Assembly: GCA_028751875.1 (NCBI GenBank)
Contig: CM054145.1
Span: forward strand, 6,266,911 to 6,330,910
From: Rapana venosa
Lineage: Eukaryota > Mollusca > Gastropoda > Neogastropoda > Muricidae
Direction of reading: 5' to 3'
Length of the DNA stretch: 64,000 nt
The position numbers and the translations under genes were made by a program. This document shows positions 46,265 to 57,743 of the stretch, one piece after another; the stretch's first letter is position 1, and each line of letters opens with the position of its first letter. A model generated the notes under the pieces. That model saw only the letters and a list, made by a program, of their open reading frames with translations, was not told the DNA's origin and ran no database searches.

Positions 46265-46612
46265 TTATTTTGAGGATAAGAAGGAAGGTGGCAGGATGGT
46301 TAAGACGTTTGCCTGCCAACAAGTATACCGTGAGGTTCTGGGTTTGATTCCCAGCCTCGCCCTTTCTTCCCAGTTTGACAAAAAAATCTAACTGAATGTC
46401 AATGTCCTTCAGATGAGACTATAAACCGAGGCCCTGTGTGCGAACGCATGCAGAACATCTTGCGCACACATTAAATCCTGTTCCGCTTTTCGAAAGAGTA
46501 GGCCATTGTGTGTTGGTGGGAACAGATGACAAAATTTACAAAGCCGCATGCACATGGGGACTGGATGTGGAAAGGCACATGGGTGCTTATTCCATTGTCC
46601 TCGATTAAAAAA
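46265..46612 (+). mobile_element. SINE-A body with a different tRNA-like head
   Basis: Head at about 46287-46362: GGTGGCAGGATGGTTAAGAC with B-box-like GGGTTTGATTCCCAG. From 46395 the standard SINE-A body follows (CAGATGAGACTATAAACCGA). Confidence 0.75.
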
Positions 46613-46618
46613 AAAAAA

Positions 46619-46691
46619 GAGCTCTTTGATTTGTTGCTTTACAAGATTCAGCGCTATATAAATTCCATACATTATTATTAATATTATTATA
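46619..46691 (+). repeat. Repeat-E copy 5, between two SINE-A copies
   Basis: Core plus ATT run after a poly(A) stretch. It sits exactly between a plus and a minus SINE-A. Confidence 0.85.
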
Positions 46692-47012
46692 ATGGAATAC
46701 GAACTCATGCGCATTTTTACACCCAGTCCCCGTGTGTATGTGGTTTTGTCAATCTTTCATCCGTTTCCCACTGGCACACAATGGCCTACTCTTCCGAAAA
46801 GCCGAACAGGTTTTAACATGTGCACAAGATGTTCTGCGTACATTTGCACAAGGGACCTTGGTTTATATAGTCTCATCCAAAGGACTTTTTTGTGGGAGAA
46901 GTGGAGTTGGCACAGATGTTAACTCCAGAGGAAAAATCCCCTTGAAGATAATTCAAACCTAGGTCAGCAGATCACAAGCACAATGGTCAAACCACTATGC
47001 TATCCTGTTCCT
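46690..47012 (-). mobile_element. SINE-A copy
   Basis: AATGGAATACGAACTCATGC through to reversed head CACTATGCTATCCTGTTCC. It abuts a Repeat-E copy. Confidence 0.75.
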
Positions 47013-47361
47013 TGTAAATATAATATATTCTGTGCCCTTCATTCAAGATGTGTCCTGTTTGGCCAAACTGATGACTAGTTACCTCCCTTGAAAGCTAAAT
47101 TAAAAAAAAAAAGATTTTGGAAGTTACCAGCATTTTCCTCAATGAATCAAAACGATTATTTTTGGATTTTTGTGTGTGTGTTTCATGGACAAAAGTGAAA
47201 TCTCCCCTTTAGAGCCGTAATGATCTCTTCACTAAAATTGATGAAATCCATTACAGCCTGCTATGATTTCATTCAGACACCTGTTTAGAACTTAATGTGT
47301 TCTAAAAGCCAACAAATGTGTATGGTCTACTAACTTCATTTTTCTACATCCACCATCTCTA

Positions 47362-47388
47362 TCCCCCCCCCCCCCCCCCCCCCCCCCC
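47362..47388. repeat. Poly(C) tract
   Basis: About 27 C in a row; several shorter C/G runs occur elsewhere (16574-16591, 20302-20328, 29106-29130). Confidence 0.9.
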
Positions 47389-47539
47389 AAGAAAAAATAC
47401 CAAAAAGAAAGAGAAAAAATTGCAAGAAAGCCAATAAAATATCCACCCCATAGAAACACAAGCTAACAAACAAAACAAAAACACCCCCACTCTATCTCAC
47501 ACCCCCCCTCCCCAAGAAAAGCGATTGCAGTTAGTAGCA

Positions 47540-48214
47540 GACCCTGCTGCTGTTCAAGAAAGGGAAACACAACTCTCCACCAACGCACGGATTTTGTTAA
47601 AAAGCCCGCCCCGCACTGAATGAATGTGTCAAAGTATGCTGCTCAGTCATGTGCAGTACTCTTGTGCTTGGGCAGAACTAGCATTGTTGCTTCAAGAATT
47701 GTATTATTTTTATAGGAAAGCTCGCGGCGCCGAAGTGGGATGACTTGCAATAAATCGGATAACTCCACTAGTACTATAATATTACAATATAAAGAAAACA
47801 AACAAAAAACGAGTGTGTGTCGTCATAAGGGTAGGGGGCGCTGTCTAATTGTCGTCTGCAAGCGCCATATTTGACTAGAGCTCACTTGGGGGATCTGAGA
47901 TTTTGTTATCAGCGGTGCATTATGTTGGTCAACAGAAAATGTGCCTGGGTGCAAAGGTAGGCAGTACAGAAGGATTGGTGCATGTTTCCGCACTTGTGTA
48001 GTCTCTTTGTGGCGAAAACTGGGTTGAAAGTAATTTGTGAGCAACTTAAAAATCAGCCTGGTTTAAGTGAATGTGCTTATAAGCTACAGACAATGGAAAC
48101 AAATCTTCAATGAACACTTTTAACATTTTGTTTTAAAAACAAAATGCAGTACCAAAGCATTGCAATAAAAGTTGTACCAAGAATTTGACTTTTTCCAACA
48201 GCAATCCAAGCTAA
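47540..48214 (+). other. Possible promoter and first noncoding exon(s)
   Basis: This stretch is less AT-rich and repeat-poor, with CpG-containing pieces (GCTCGCGGCGCCGAAGTGGG near 47719). It holds two donor-like sites: GGTGCAAAG/GTAGGC at about 47957 and CAAGCTAAAG/GTAAGT at about 48214. No coding frame follows, so any transcript would be noncoding or coded beyond the window. Speculative. Confidence 0.2.
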
Positions 48215-48321
48215 AGGTAAGTAATTTTTTCTTTGGTCACCAAACATTGATACCTCATATTCAGGCTGCCCTCATTCTTTTATTTCTCTCAATATATATT
48301 GCAAGGTAACTTTAGTGCTGT

Positions 48322-48324
<3 letters not shown>

Positions 48325-48381
<57 letters not shown>
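48325..48381. repeat. (AT)n tract
   Basis: About 28 uninterrupted AT dinucleotides. Confidence 0.95.
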
Positions 48382-48382
<1 letters not shown>

Positions 48383-48384
<2 letters not shown>

Positions 48385-48680
48385 TGGAACGCTCAAACAG
48401 CAACAATTGTTTGACATAATGAGCGAAAATGCGTTGCACTGCCGTTAAGCACCTGCGCCATAGACTTCGGAGAGAATTATCTTTTAAGTCTTTCTGGAAA
48501 AAAGTCTGGAGAATGGACCAAGAAGGCAGAAAATGGACGAGAAGGAGGCGACAGAAAGACAAGGAACCATGCAGAGCCAGAGAAAGGGATAGAAAAAAAA
48601 TTTCTAGCATAAAATTTCCAGAGGGATGGGTTGCTATTTATGCTGAACCCTCCCCCCCCCCCCCCCACACCCCACATCCC
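48383..48680 (+). mobile_element. Repeat-D copy
   Basis: GGAACGCTCAAACAGCAACA to GGGTTGCTATTTATGCTGAA, next to a 55-bp (AT)n tract. Confidence 0.65.
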
Positions 48681-49429
48681 AAGGGAGAGGGGTGGGAGGA
48701 AATCATGGCGGAGCTTCACCATAACCAATGTTGTTCAGTGTTAAACCTGTGACAGCTGAGAACAGCTCGTGCCAGTTCTGACATTAAAATGTTGAATTCC
48801 TGTCGTAATTAAAAAAACAAAACGCGCAACAAATCCACACAGTATATCAACTTGAGCAATAACAAAGTATGAGCTTGTACAGATATTGATATGGTAACTT
48901 TAGTACAGTTATCAGTCTGGAACTTTTATGTTGTGTATAATTTTAAAAGTCTTGAACATATATTTTCATTTCCCTCACCGCCCGGCCTTTTGTGTATTTG
49001 TCTTCAGTTTGTCTTACTACAGTAAATCGTGTACATTCGTATTCTTTGTCTTTCTGCCTCACAGTTGTGTTCCCCCCAAAAAAACCCAACAACAACAATA
49101 AACAACCACCAAACAACCACCACCAAACCCCCAAACAAAAAAACCGTCTCCTCCATTTGTCTCTGTTCTCTCTTTTGTCGGTTTCTGATTGCCTGCCTGT
49201 CTCCTCAACGACCCCCATCCCCCTCCCCGTCCTCTGTTTCACAATCACCATTTGCCACTGTCTCTGTTTCTGTATTCCTTCCTCCCCCCCCTCCCCCACT
49301 GAATCCCTCCCTCACCCCCTCTCTCACTCACCCGTTCAATTTGTTGCCGAAACAGCTGGGTGAGCAAAAAGTAGTACCTTCATGATATTGGCCAAAGGTT
49401 TTGTATATATATCTGCGACCGTTTGCTCA

Positions 49430-49773
49430 TTGTAAAGGTAGCCGCATTTCGACTAAAAGGACATCTGAAAACACCACCAGTATGCATGCGTTAAAAAACA
49501 CAACAAACCTATTAAATTCATAACTACTGACACGCAGTGGCCTGCTCTTTTAAACGCGGAACGGGTTTTAAAATGTGCGCAAGATATTCTGCGTACTTTT
49601 GTACGCAGGACTACTGTTGTCAGTCTTGTATGAAGGACTTGCAGGGTAGTGGATTCGGTAGTGATGTTAACTCCTGGGGAAGGATCCTCTCTAGTGGGTG
49701 TCCTGATGGCAGCTTCAACCCACGATGTCAGACCACGAGCTCAGCGCTCTAACCACCAGGCTATACCACCCCC
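49430..49773 (-). mobile_element. Old SINE-A/B mosaic copy
   Basis: GGTAGCCGCATTTCGACTAA then GTGCGCAAGATATTCTGCGT and reversed head CTAACCACCAGGCTATACCA. More diverged than the other copies. Confidence 0.65.
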
Positions 49774-49918
49774 TGTGCTGTCTGTGTGTTGTGCTGTCTG
49801 TGTGTTGTGCTGTCTGTGTGTTGTGCTGTCTGTGTGTTGTGCTGTCTGTGTGTTGTGCTGTCTGTGTGTTGTGCTGTCTGTGTGTTGTGCTGTCTGTGTG
49901 TTGTGCTGTCTGTGTGTT
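49774..49918. repeat. 16-bp minisatellite, nine units
   Basis: TGTGCTGTCTGTGTGT repeated nine times without change, directly abutting the head of an old SINE copy. The long open frames on both strands are artefacts of the period. Confidence 0.93.
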
Positions 49919-50554
49919 CTGTGTGGTGCACTGTCGTTGTCAGATGTTGTTTTTGCCTTGAAGGGTATGTGTAGATGTGTTGTTGGTGGGGGTGGGTTTT
50001 TTGTTTGTGTCTGTGTGAATTATCTAAACAAGGAAAACACAAAACTTAAATATTTTTTAAAGCCCCTTTTCATCAAAAATTGAAGAAAGGGGTGAACCAA
50101 GTGGAAGGTTCTCCATCTTTCTCTCAGGTGCCCCCCTCCCCCCCAAGTTTGTTCTGTCTGTCCTTTTTGTCTTTCTTTCCATCTGTGTGAATGTTTCCGT
50201 GGAAAGAGTGACAGAAGACAAGGCATCAAGTCCTCTTTCCATCTGCTGTACTTTCATGGTATCAGTATTAACTGCTGTTCTTCGTCTGTCACTTCAGGGC
50301 TACCTGGAATGGAACTATGGACTGCAGCTGGCTGCAGTGAAGAAAAGAATCACCCCCCAACACACACAGAGTGTGAGGGCTGCCCACCATGCGGGAGGGA
50401 TGCTGTGGATGCAGGAGAAGACGATGGAGGCTACAGGATCTGGTCTTCCTGTCTGTAGAGAGGCACAGACAGTGGCAGTTGGTTATGTCTTTGTCTTTGT
50501 ACCGTCCTGTCTTTGTTTTGTGCTGTCTGTGTCTGTGCTATCCTGTATTTGTAC

Positions 50555-50720
50555 TTGTTACAGGGTCAACGTAAAGTGCATACATGCCAGTACCTTAATT
50601 CCCTTCGTGTATAGATACACATGAAGAAAATCATATGTGCGGTTAAAGATCCTGTAACTCATGTCAGTGTTACATGGGGTACAGAAACACAGACGTGCCT
50701 AGCATGCAGCCTTTACAAAA
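50555..50720 (+). mobile_element. SINE-B middle fragment
   Basis: CAGGGTCAACGTAAAGTGCA, CCTTAATTCCCTTCGTGTAT and GTTAAAGATCCTGTAAC match the body of SINE-B. Confidence 0.6.
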
Positions 50721-53218
50721 ATGAGCTGCTCTTAATTTGGAAATGCGTCAGTGACCATACCTTGTGCAGAGATCAGGCACTAGGCCCCCTACCCTACCTA
50801 CATGGGAGTATAAGTCTTTGGTATGCTTGGGAGTACAAATTCCGAAGTTGCGCAGACTCGACTGCCGTCTACAAGTCGACGTAAACGCGTAGCATACCGT
50901 GTTGATGTTGAAGTAGACATCAATTTTCAAAGCTGAGCCGACTCAGCTGACGTCCACACACGTACATTTCCGCTGAAGTGAAGTCAGCATGCGGCAAGAG
51001 TGTAGGGAGTCGATACTTCATTTTCGCGGTAATTTATTGCAAGTGAAAGCAGGAATATTGGTGGTCGCAAGGAAGAATTGCAAGAAACAGTGACTTTTTT
51101 CCACGGCATTTTGCTGGCAGCATTTCCATTGCAAGAAACGGTGACTTTTTGCACGGGACTTTGCTGGCAGCATTTCAAAGAGGTACGCTTTTTAAAAAAC
51201 TTTACTGGTGTGGGCAGGCTTGACCTCCATCAGCTGCATGCCGTTCATTCATTTTTTGTTCAAGTTAAAGTGGACACAAAGCTGACCAGTCATGAAGTTT
51301 CAAAGCAACCTGTGGAGTTAACTGGAAACGTGGCAGCCTGCAGAGAACTTGGAGCTGACAGACATTACAACTGCCTTTGGGCACAGCCAGGACGAAGACG
51401 AAAACCAATTTAAAGAAAAACAAAGTGATCCACAGGGTGAACATGAATGGCAACGATCATGTGCATGTGTGCCAATTCTGTCGTTGAATGGGGTGGCAAG
51501 GAGCAAGTTAACATGCCTGCCTGACCTGGTCCTGAAAGTGTCATGGAAGCATTCAGCCCTGATGCCAGCTTCTGACATGCAACGTTTTGAAAGTGAACTG
51601 GTTTTGCTTTGTGTCACTTTAACCATTATTTGATTTGTGTGATGAAGCTCGCACACAATATTCATTTTGCATGTCTTTCTTGTTCTTCTTTTCTCTGTGA
51701 ATATTTCGGTGAACTTTCCATGAACTAAGTCAGGCCAGACATGGCAGCAATTTCTGAAGCAGTATCATATTGAAACGGAAATGAATTCATTGATGAACAT
51801 TGTAAGCCTTCACGTTTGAACTCTAAATATATGTGAAATTAAGGTTCAACCCCTGGTTGCCATCGGAAAGATTCATGATGACTAACAAAAAAATGGAACT
51901 ATCTAGTGCAGTTGACTTCTTAAACAGCAAACCCACCTTCAACATTTGGATAAATTGTTTGATCAGAAATTCGACTTTTGAAAACAATATTTGGGCCACA
52001 GTTCCTTTTTTACAACAAATAATCAGTCATAAATTAAAAACATTTACCATTCCAAAGTTCCTACGACGTAGATATTGGAAATATCTCTGCAAAAAGCATT
52101 CAAGGTTTGTAGTTTGTATGTAAATTGTATTCCTTTCAAAGCCTTATTGACTTGAATATGGTTACTTTACTGCAAGTAAAAACGTGAACATTTGAAGAAC
52201 AATAATAGTTTTTGTTATAATTATGGAAACTGCAATCATCATTGAGACATGAAAAACATTTGTTTGTGAAAAAAAATGTGTTGGATAAAGCAAACGCTTG
52301 TGTTAAAACTGAAGAATTACAAGTGACAGAAAATGAGGATCTAAGCTGCCATGTCTTGCCTAATAATAGTTGTGTTAGCTAGTCAGTAGGCGTTCTTAGT
52401 GAATGTGCATTGTGTGTGAAAGTAAACTGTTTAAGTCATACAGATTTATGTGTGGAGCAAACAAGCAAGAGGGTACACTTAGCTGACGTGAGATAAACGT
52501 CATAGATTAGAGCGTTGGGTCAGTTAGCCAGCCATTAGAAGGAATGTTCAGGACCAACTCTACTCCTCGGAATATTATTTGGATGAGACTGAACTGAGGT
52601 CCTATATACAAACAGTATCTTGCACACAAGTCAGGACTAGATGAGCCTTTTGGAACGGTTAAGGATTCAATGCCAGAAGGAATGGATGACAATAAAAACG
52701 CACGCAGGCGGGTGTTGGGTTAAGATATCAGGAAGTCGGAATGCAGCAACCTTAATGGTGGAAGACACTACCTTTGAAGAAGCTTGGAGCTTTAGCCAAA
52801 GTAAGAAGACAGTTTTGTTGGGTGGATAGGCATACAGACAAGCACATGCTTGGGGCAAACAAGCAAAAGGGTACACTTAGGCGACGTGAGATAAACGTTG
52901 TAGATGAGAAGGTTGGAAGGGGGATATGCACACAGACATGCAGGGGACATACAAGCAAAAGGGTACACTTAGGTGACGTGAAATAAACGTCAATGACAAG
53001 GCATAGAAATAGAGAGGGAAGGGGATGGGTGTGGTGTGTTTTGTAATGCTGTGTCCCATGGTGTGTAGTGGGAGGAGGGTGGTGGGGGCATCCCAGTAGA
53101 AGTTGGGGTCCAGAAGGCACAACAAAGCCAAAGCTCTGGCCCTGACTGTCCCTCGTCGTCTTGTGTATGCAGTGATGGTTGACGCCGCCATCGTTAGAAG
53201 AGTGAATGTGTGCAAGGT

Positions 53219-53326
53219 GCCTGCCTGAGTCAAGATGCCTGTCTGAGTCAAGATGCCTGCCTGAGTCAAGATGTATGCCTGAGTCAAGATGTATGCCTGA
53301 GTCAAGATGCCTGCTTGAGTCAAGAT
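53219..53326. repeat. 18-bp minisatellite, copy 1
   Basis: Six units of GCCTGCCTGAGTCAAGAT-type sequence; two units read GTATGCCTGAGTCAAGAT. Followed at once by GTAAGTGTTC. Confidence 0.92.
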
Positions 53327-56300
53327 GTAAGTGTTCATGATTTTGTTCTGTTCTTTTTTGCCTTGCTTTCTCTCCTCAGGTAGAACTCCGAGGTTTACCA
53401 ATGGTGAGACTTTGTGTATGTGACAGTTTTTGCCTGCCACCATTGAGGTAGCCACATTCCGACTATGGGGACGAGTCAGATGTATAGTATTTTCAGTCAC
53501 TGGAGATTTGTCAGCGTGAAATTCAGTCTGGTATGACTAGGGACAGTGCCTTGGCACAAGAGCAGCACAGTTCATTTGAAAAAGTCCTGACTGCCTGTGT
53601 ATTTGTTTGCCTCTGAGAGTGGCCTTTCTACAGAAATGTGCCAGGGACAAGTGTTTTGGTGGTAGTGGTTCTGTCATGCACATGGGATCTGAGTTGATCA
53701 TCTCCTCTATAAGGTTGATGGAAAGTGAGACTGCGACATTGCTTGTGTGTTGTGCAACTGTGATGGGGATCAGTGTCTGGTGATTCCATTGGTGAAGAGT
53801 GAAGTGATGTAGAGTGGTGACCTAAGGCGATGGTCCAGGAATGCAGTTATCATTAGTGGCTTGTGTTGATTTAGGAGTTACTTTTGTAAGAAGTGACGTG
53901 CGAGTTGAAGTCTTGCTGGCTAAAGGTGGTGAAGGCATGGAGTCCTGACGTGCCGTGCCATAGGTGTAGAGTTGGAGGATAAGATGAAGTGAGGTTTATG
54001 ACCGTGGTCAGTGTATAGTAGTTTTTGTTCTGGATACTTTTTTGTCCCTAAGCTAGAGCTGCAAGGTGTACCAATGGTGAGATTGGATTGCGTTTGCGCT
54101 GGCTTTTCCCCTAGCATTTAGGTAGCCGCATTCCGACTTGGGGAGTTTTCTGTGGATAGCATGTGTGAGGAGTTTGGTGGTGGTGTATCCAGTTGTTTGA
54201 GGGCAGTTGGTTGTTGTGTCTGTGTCTCATGAGAATCATGCCAAGGTTTACTGGTGAAGGTGAAGTCATAGAAAAAGTGTAATCAGGACTGCGATGTTCA
54301 AACCAACAGCTCAGTGTCGGAAACCCCAAGAGGTGCAGATTCCTATGGAACTATAGGGACAGAAGTAAAACTGGTGGCCTGGAAGGAACCATGGACCACA
54401 GCTGGCTGCAGTGAACACACACCCAGTGTGCCAGCTGCCCATCAGTGCTGGACATCACAGGTTGTGGACTGTGTGAGGACAGAAGAGGACTGACCTGGCT
54501 GTTTCAGTCATTAGGTTAGCTTCTGAACGACATGAGAAGAAATGACAGCCAGAATGCAGGCAGCTGCATGGTGACTGCGGGAGGGATCTTGTGGATGAAG
54601 GAGAAGACGGACCAAGGCAACAGGGATTTCTCTTCTGTGTAGTGCAGCTCAGCAGTGAAGGTCATTTGTACTTTGTGCTGTGCGTCTTTGTGATGTGCCG
54701 CTTTTAGGTGAATGATTCATTTGAGAAACTGTCGTATTGGATGGCCTTGCTGATAGTGGATCACATGTGTCAATGCAATTCACGAAGATGCGTTTGTTAA
54801 GGACAGAGTACAAAGTGCCGAATATGGACCAGACCTAACTGGTGTCAGTGCAAACAGTGTCCATGACATCAGATGCTGCACAGCATTTGGACGTGAGGAT
54901 TGAAGTAGACTGATGGCAGTTTAGTCAAGGTTAGCTTTGAAGCGAGACAAACTGACACCAGAATCACAGTCATGTGATCTGGAAGTGAGTCAGGATGGAG
55001 GAAGACGACAAGGCAGCAGGAATTCTGACCTTTCGTAAAAGCACAGGATTCATTGACTGGCAGCGATCTTTGGATGGTGCATTTGTGTTGAACTGTCATT
55101 AATGTGCCTGGCGGTTTGACTCATGAACATGCTGACATGCAGTTTCGAATCATTTTTGTTGTACAATTCGAATGTGAGACACAAACTGCAGTCTAATGTT
55201 TGCAAAGCACTGTGGGTTACTGTGAAACGTGGACAGCTGCAGAACTGAGCGACAGACATTACAACTGCTTTGTGGGCAAGTCCATGGACAAGACGAAAAT
55301 GACCATATTTCAAGTATTTAACTAAAGTGATCCACAGGGTGAACACGAATGGCAACGATCATGTGCATGTGTGCCAATTCTGTTGTTGAATGGGGTGGCA
55401 AGGAGCAAGTAAACATGCCTGCCTGACTGGTCCTGAAAGTGTCATGGAAGCATTCAGCCCTGATGCCAGCTTCTGACATGCAACGTTTTGAAAGTGAACT
55501 GGTTTTGCTTTGTGTCACTTTAACCTTTCTTTGCTTTGTGTGATGAAGCTCACACACAATATTGATTCATTTTGCATGTCTTTCTTGTTCTTTTTTCTTT
55601 GTGAACATGTTGGTGAACTTTGCGTGAACTAAGTCAGGCCAGACATGGCAGCTATTTGTGAAGCAGTATCATATTGAAATGGTAATGAAATGATCCATGA
55701 ACATTGTAAGCCATCACGTTTGAACTCCGAAAAATATGTGAAATTACGCTTCACCCCTGGTTGCCATGGAAAGGATTCATGATGACAGACAAAAATAGGA
55801 AATATCTGAAACTGCAAGAGTGACCTTGACCGCGTTTTTGTTAGTGCTTTTGATTTATTATACAGTAAACCCACCTTGAATATTTGGAAACAATTTATCT
55901 GAGAATCCGACTTTTGAAAACAATATTTGGGCCACAATTCCTTTTTTCCCAAGAAATAATCAGTTATAAATCAAAAACGTTCACTATTCCAATGTTCCTA
56001 TGACGTAGACATTGGAAATATCACTGCAAAGAGCATTTAAAGTTTTTAGATTGGATGAAAGAATGGAAAGTTAACATTACCACACATGCACTAGAGCAAA
56101 ATGTCAACCCAGACAGATGTGAATCACTGCTCCACACGTTTAGAAGCGCACACAACAGCACACACTAGAGCAACTATAAACCCAGAAGATTGTCCGCTGC
56201 AGCTGAATATGAATAGAACACAGGCAGCAGTTCACACTGGGGCAGTTATTGCTCCAGAGAGTAGGTAAGGTAAGAGAAAGATTGGTTTATGTAAAAAAGA

Positions 56301-57635
56301 AAAAAGCCACCTCCCCCCAAGAAAAGGTTTGGGATTCTAGGGGTTTATGATTTGTTTTTTTGGCCAATGAAGAGAGGCATGTGAAGCACTCGCTTAAAAG
56401 GAGATAAAAGAGAAAAAAAAACAGAAAAGAAGAAAAGACCCCCCCTCCCCTCCGAAAAGATGGTGCTCCATGACCTGCATGCAACTGAGGCCACACACAT
56501 AAAAAGAAAAAAGATTGTAGTTTGTATGTAAATTGTATTCCTTCCAAAGCCTTATTGGCTTAAATATGGTCACTTTACTGCAAGTAAAAACGCGAATATT
56601 TGAAGAAAAAAAGTTTTTGTTATATGGAAACTGCAGTCATCAGTGAGATATGAAAAACGCTTATTTGTGAAAAAAATGTTTGGATAAAGCAAACGCTTGT
56701 GTCAAACTGAAGATATCCAATGAGAGAAAATGAGGATGTAAGCTGCCATGTCTTGCCTAATGATAGTTGTGTTAGCTAGTCAGGAGGCGTCCTTAGTGAA
56801 TGTGCATTGTGTGTGAAAGTAAACTGTTTATGTCATACAGATTTATGTGTGGAGCAAATAAGCAAGAGGGTACACTTAGCTGACGTGAGATAAACGTCAT
56901 AGATTAGAGGGTTGGGTCAGTTAGCCAGCCATTAGAAGGAATGTTCAGGACCAACTCTACTCGGAATATTATTTGGATGAGATCGAACTGAGGTCTTATA
57001 TACAAACAGTATCTTTCTCACAAGTCAGGACTAGATGTGCCTTTTGGTACGGTAAACATTCAATGCCAGAAGGAGGGGATGACAATAAAAACGCACGCAG
57101 GCGGGTGTTGAGTTAAGATATCATCCAGGAAGTCGGAATGCACCAACCTTAATGGTGGTCAAATAATGGCGTACACAAGACACTACCTTTGGTGAAGCTT
57201 GGAGCTTTAGCCAAAGTAAGAAGACAGTTTTGTTGGGTGGATAGGCATACAGACGAGCACATGCTTGGGGCAAACAAGCAAAAGGGTACACTTAGGCAAC
57301 GTGAGATAAACGTTGTAGATGAGAAGGTTGGAAGGGTGGATATGCACACAGACATGCAGGGGACATACAAGCAAAAGGGTACACTCAGCTGACGTGAAAT
57401 AAACGTCAATGACAAGGTATAGCAATAGAGAGGAAGGTGGTGGGTGTGGCGTTGTGTTTTGTAATGCTGTGTCCCATGGTGTGTAGTGGGAGGAGGGTGG
57501 TGGGGGCATCCCAGTAGAAGTTGGGGTCCAGAAGGCACAACAAAGCCAAAGCTCTGGCCCTGACTGCCCTCGTCGTCTTGTGTATGCAGTGATGGTTGAC
57601 GCCGCCATCGTTAGAAGAGTGAATGTGTGCAAGGT

Positions 57636-57743
57636 GCCTGCCTGAGTCAAGATGCCTGTCTGAGTCAAGATGCCTGCCTGAGTCAAGATGTATGCCTGAG
57701 TCAAGATGTATGCCTGAGTCAAGATGCCTGCTTGTGTCAAGAT
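57636..57743. repeat. 18-bp minisatellite, copy 2
   Basis: Six units in the same order of variants as copy 1, with one change in the last unit (TTGTGTC). Confidence 0.92.

Larger units (their letters stand above)
47013..49429. other. Region without a supported coding gene
   Basis: Holds the poly(C) tract, the possible first exon, (AT)n and a Repeat-D copy. 48690-49429 is pyrimidine-rich unique sequence. Nothing else was recognised. Confidence 0.5.

Noticed and set aside
47823..48044. 73-codon minus-strand frame in the possible promoter region
   Set aside because: Short, no recognisable motif, and lies in sequence better explained as untranslated.
49649..50083. Cysteine/valine-repeat protein (CAVCVLCCLCVVLS type)
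   Set aside because: Artefact of nine 16-bp units read through all frames.
51349..51633. A 94-codon open frame that recurs at 60164-60457 with few changes
   Set aside because: Both begin at TTG, not ATG, the middle copy (about 55250-55540) is disrupted, and changes are not concentrated at silent positions. Similarity follows from the tandem duplication.
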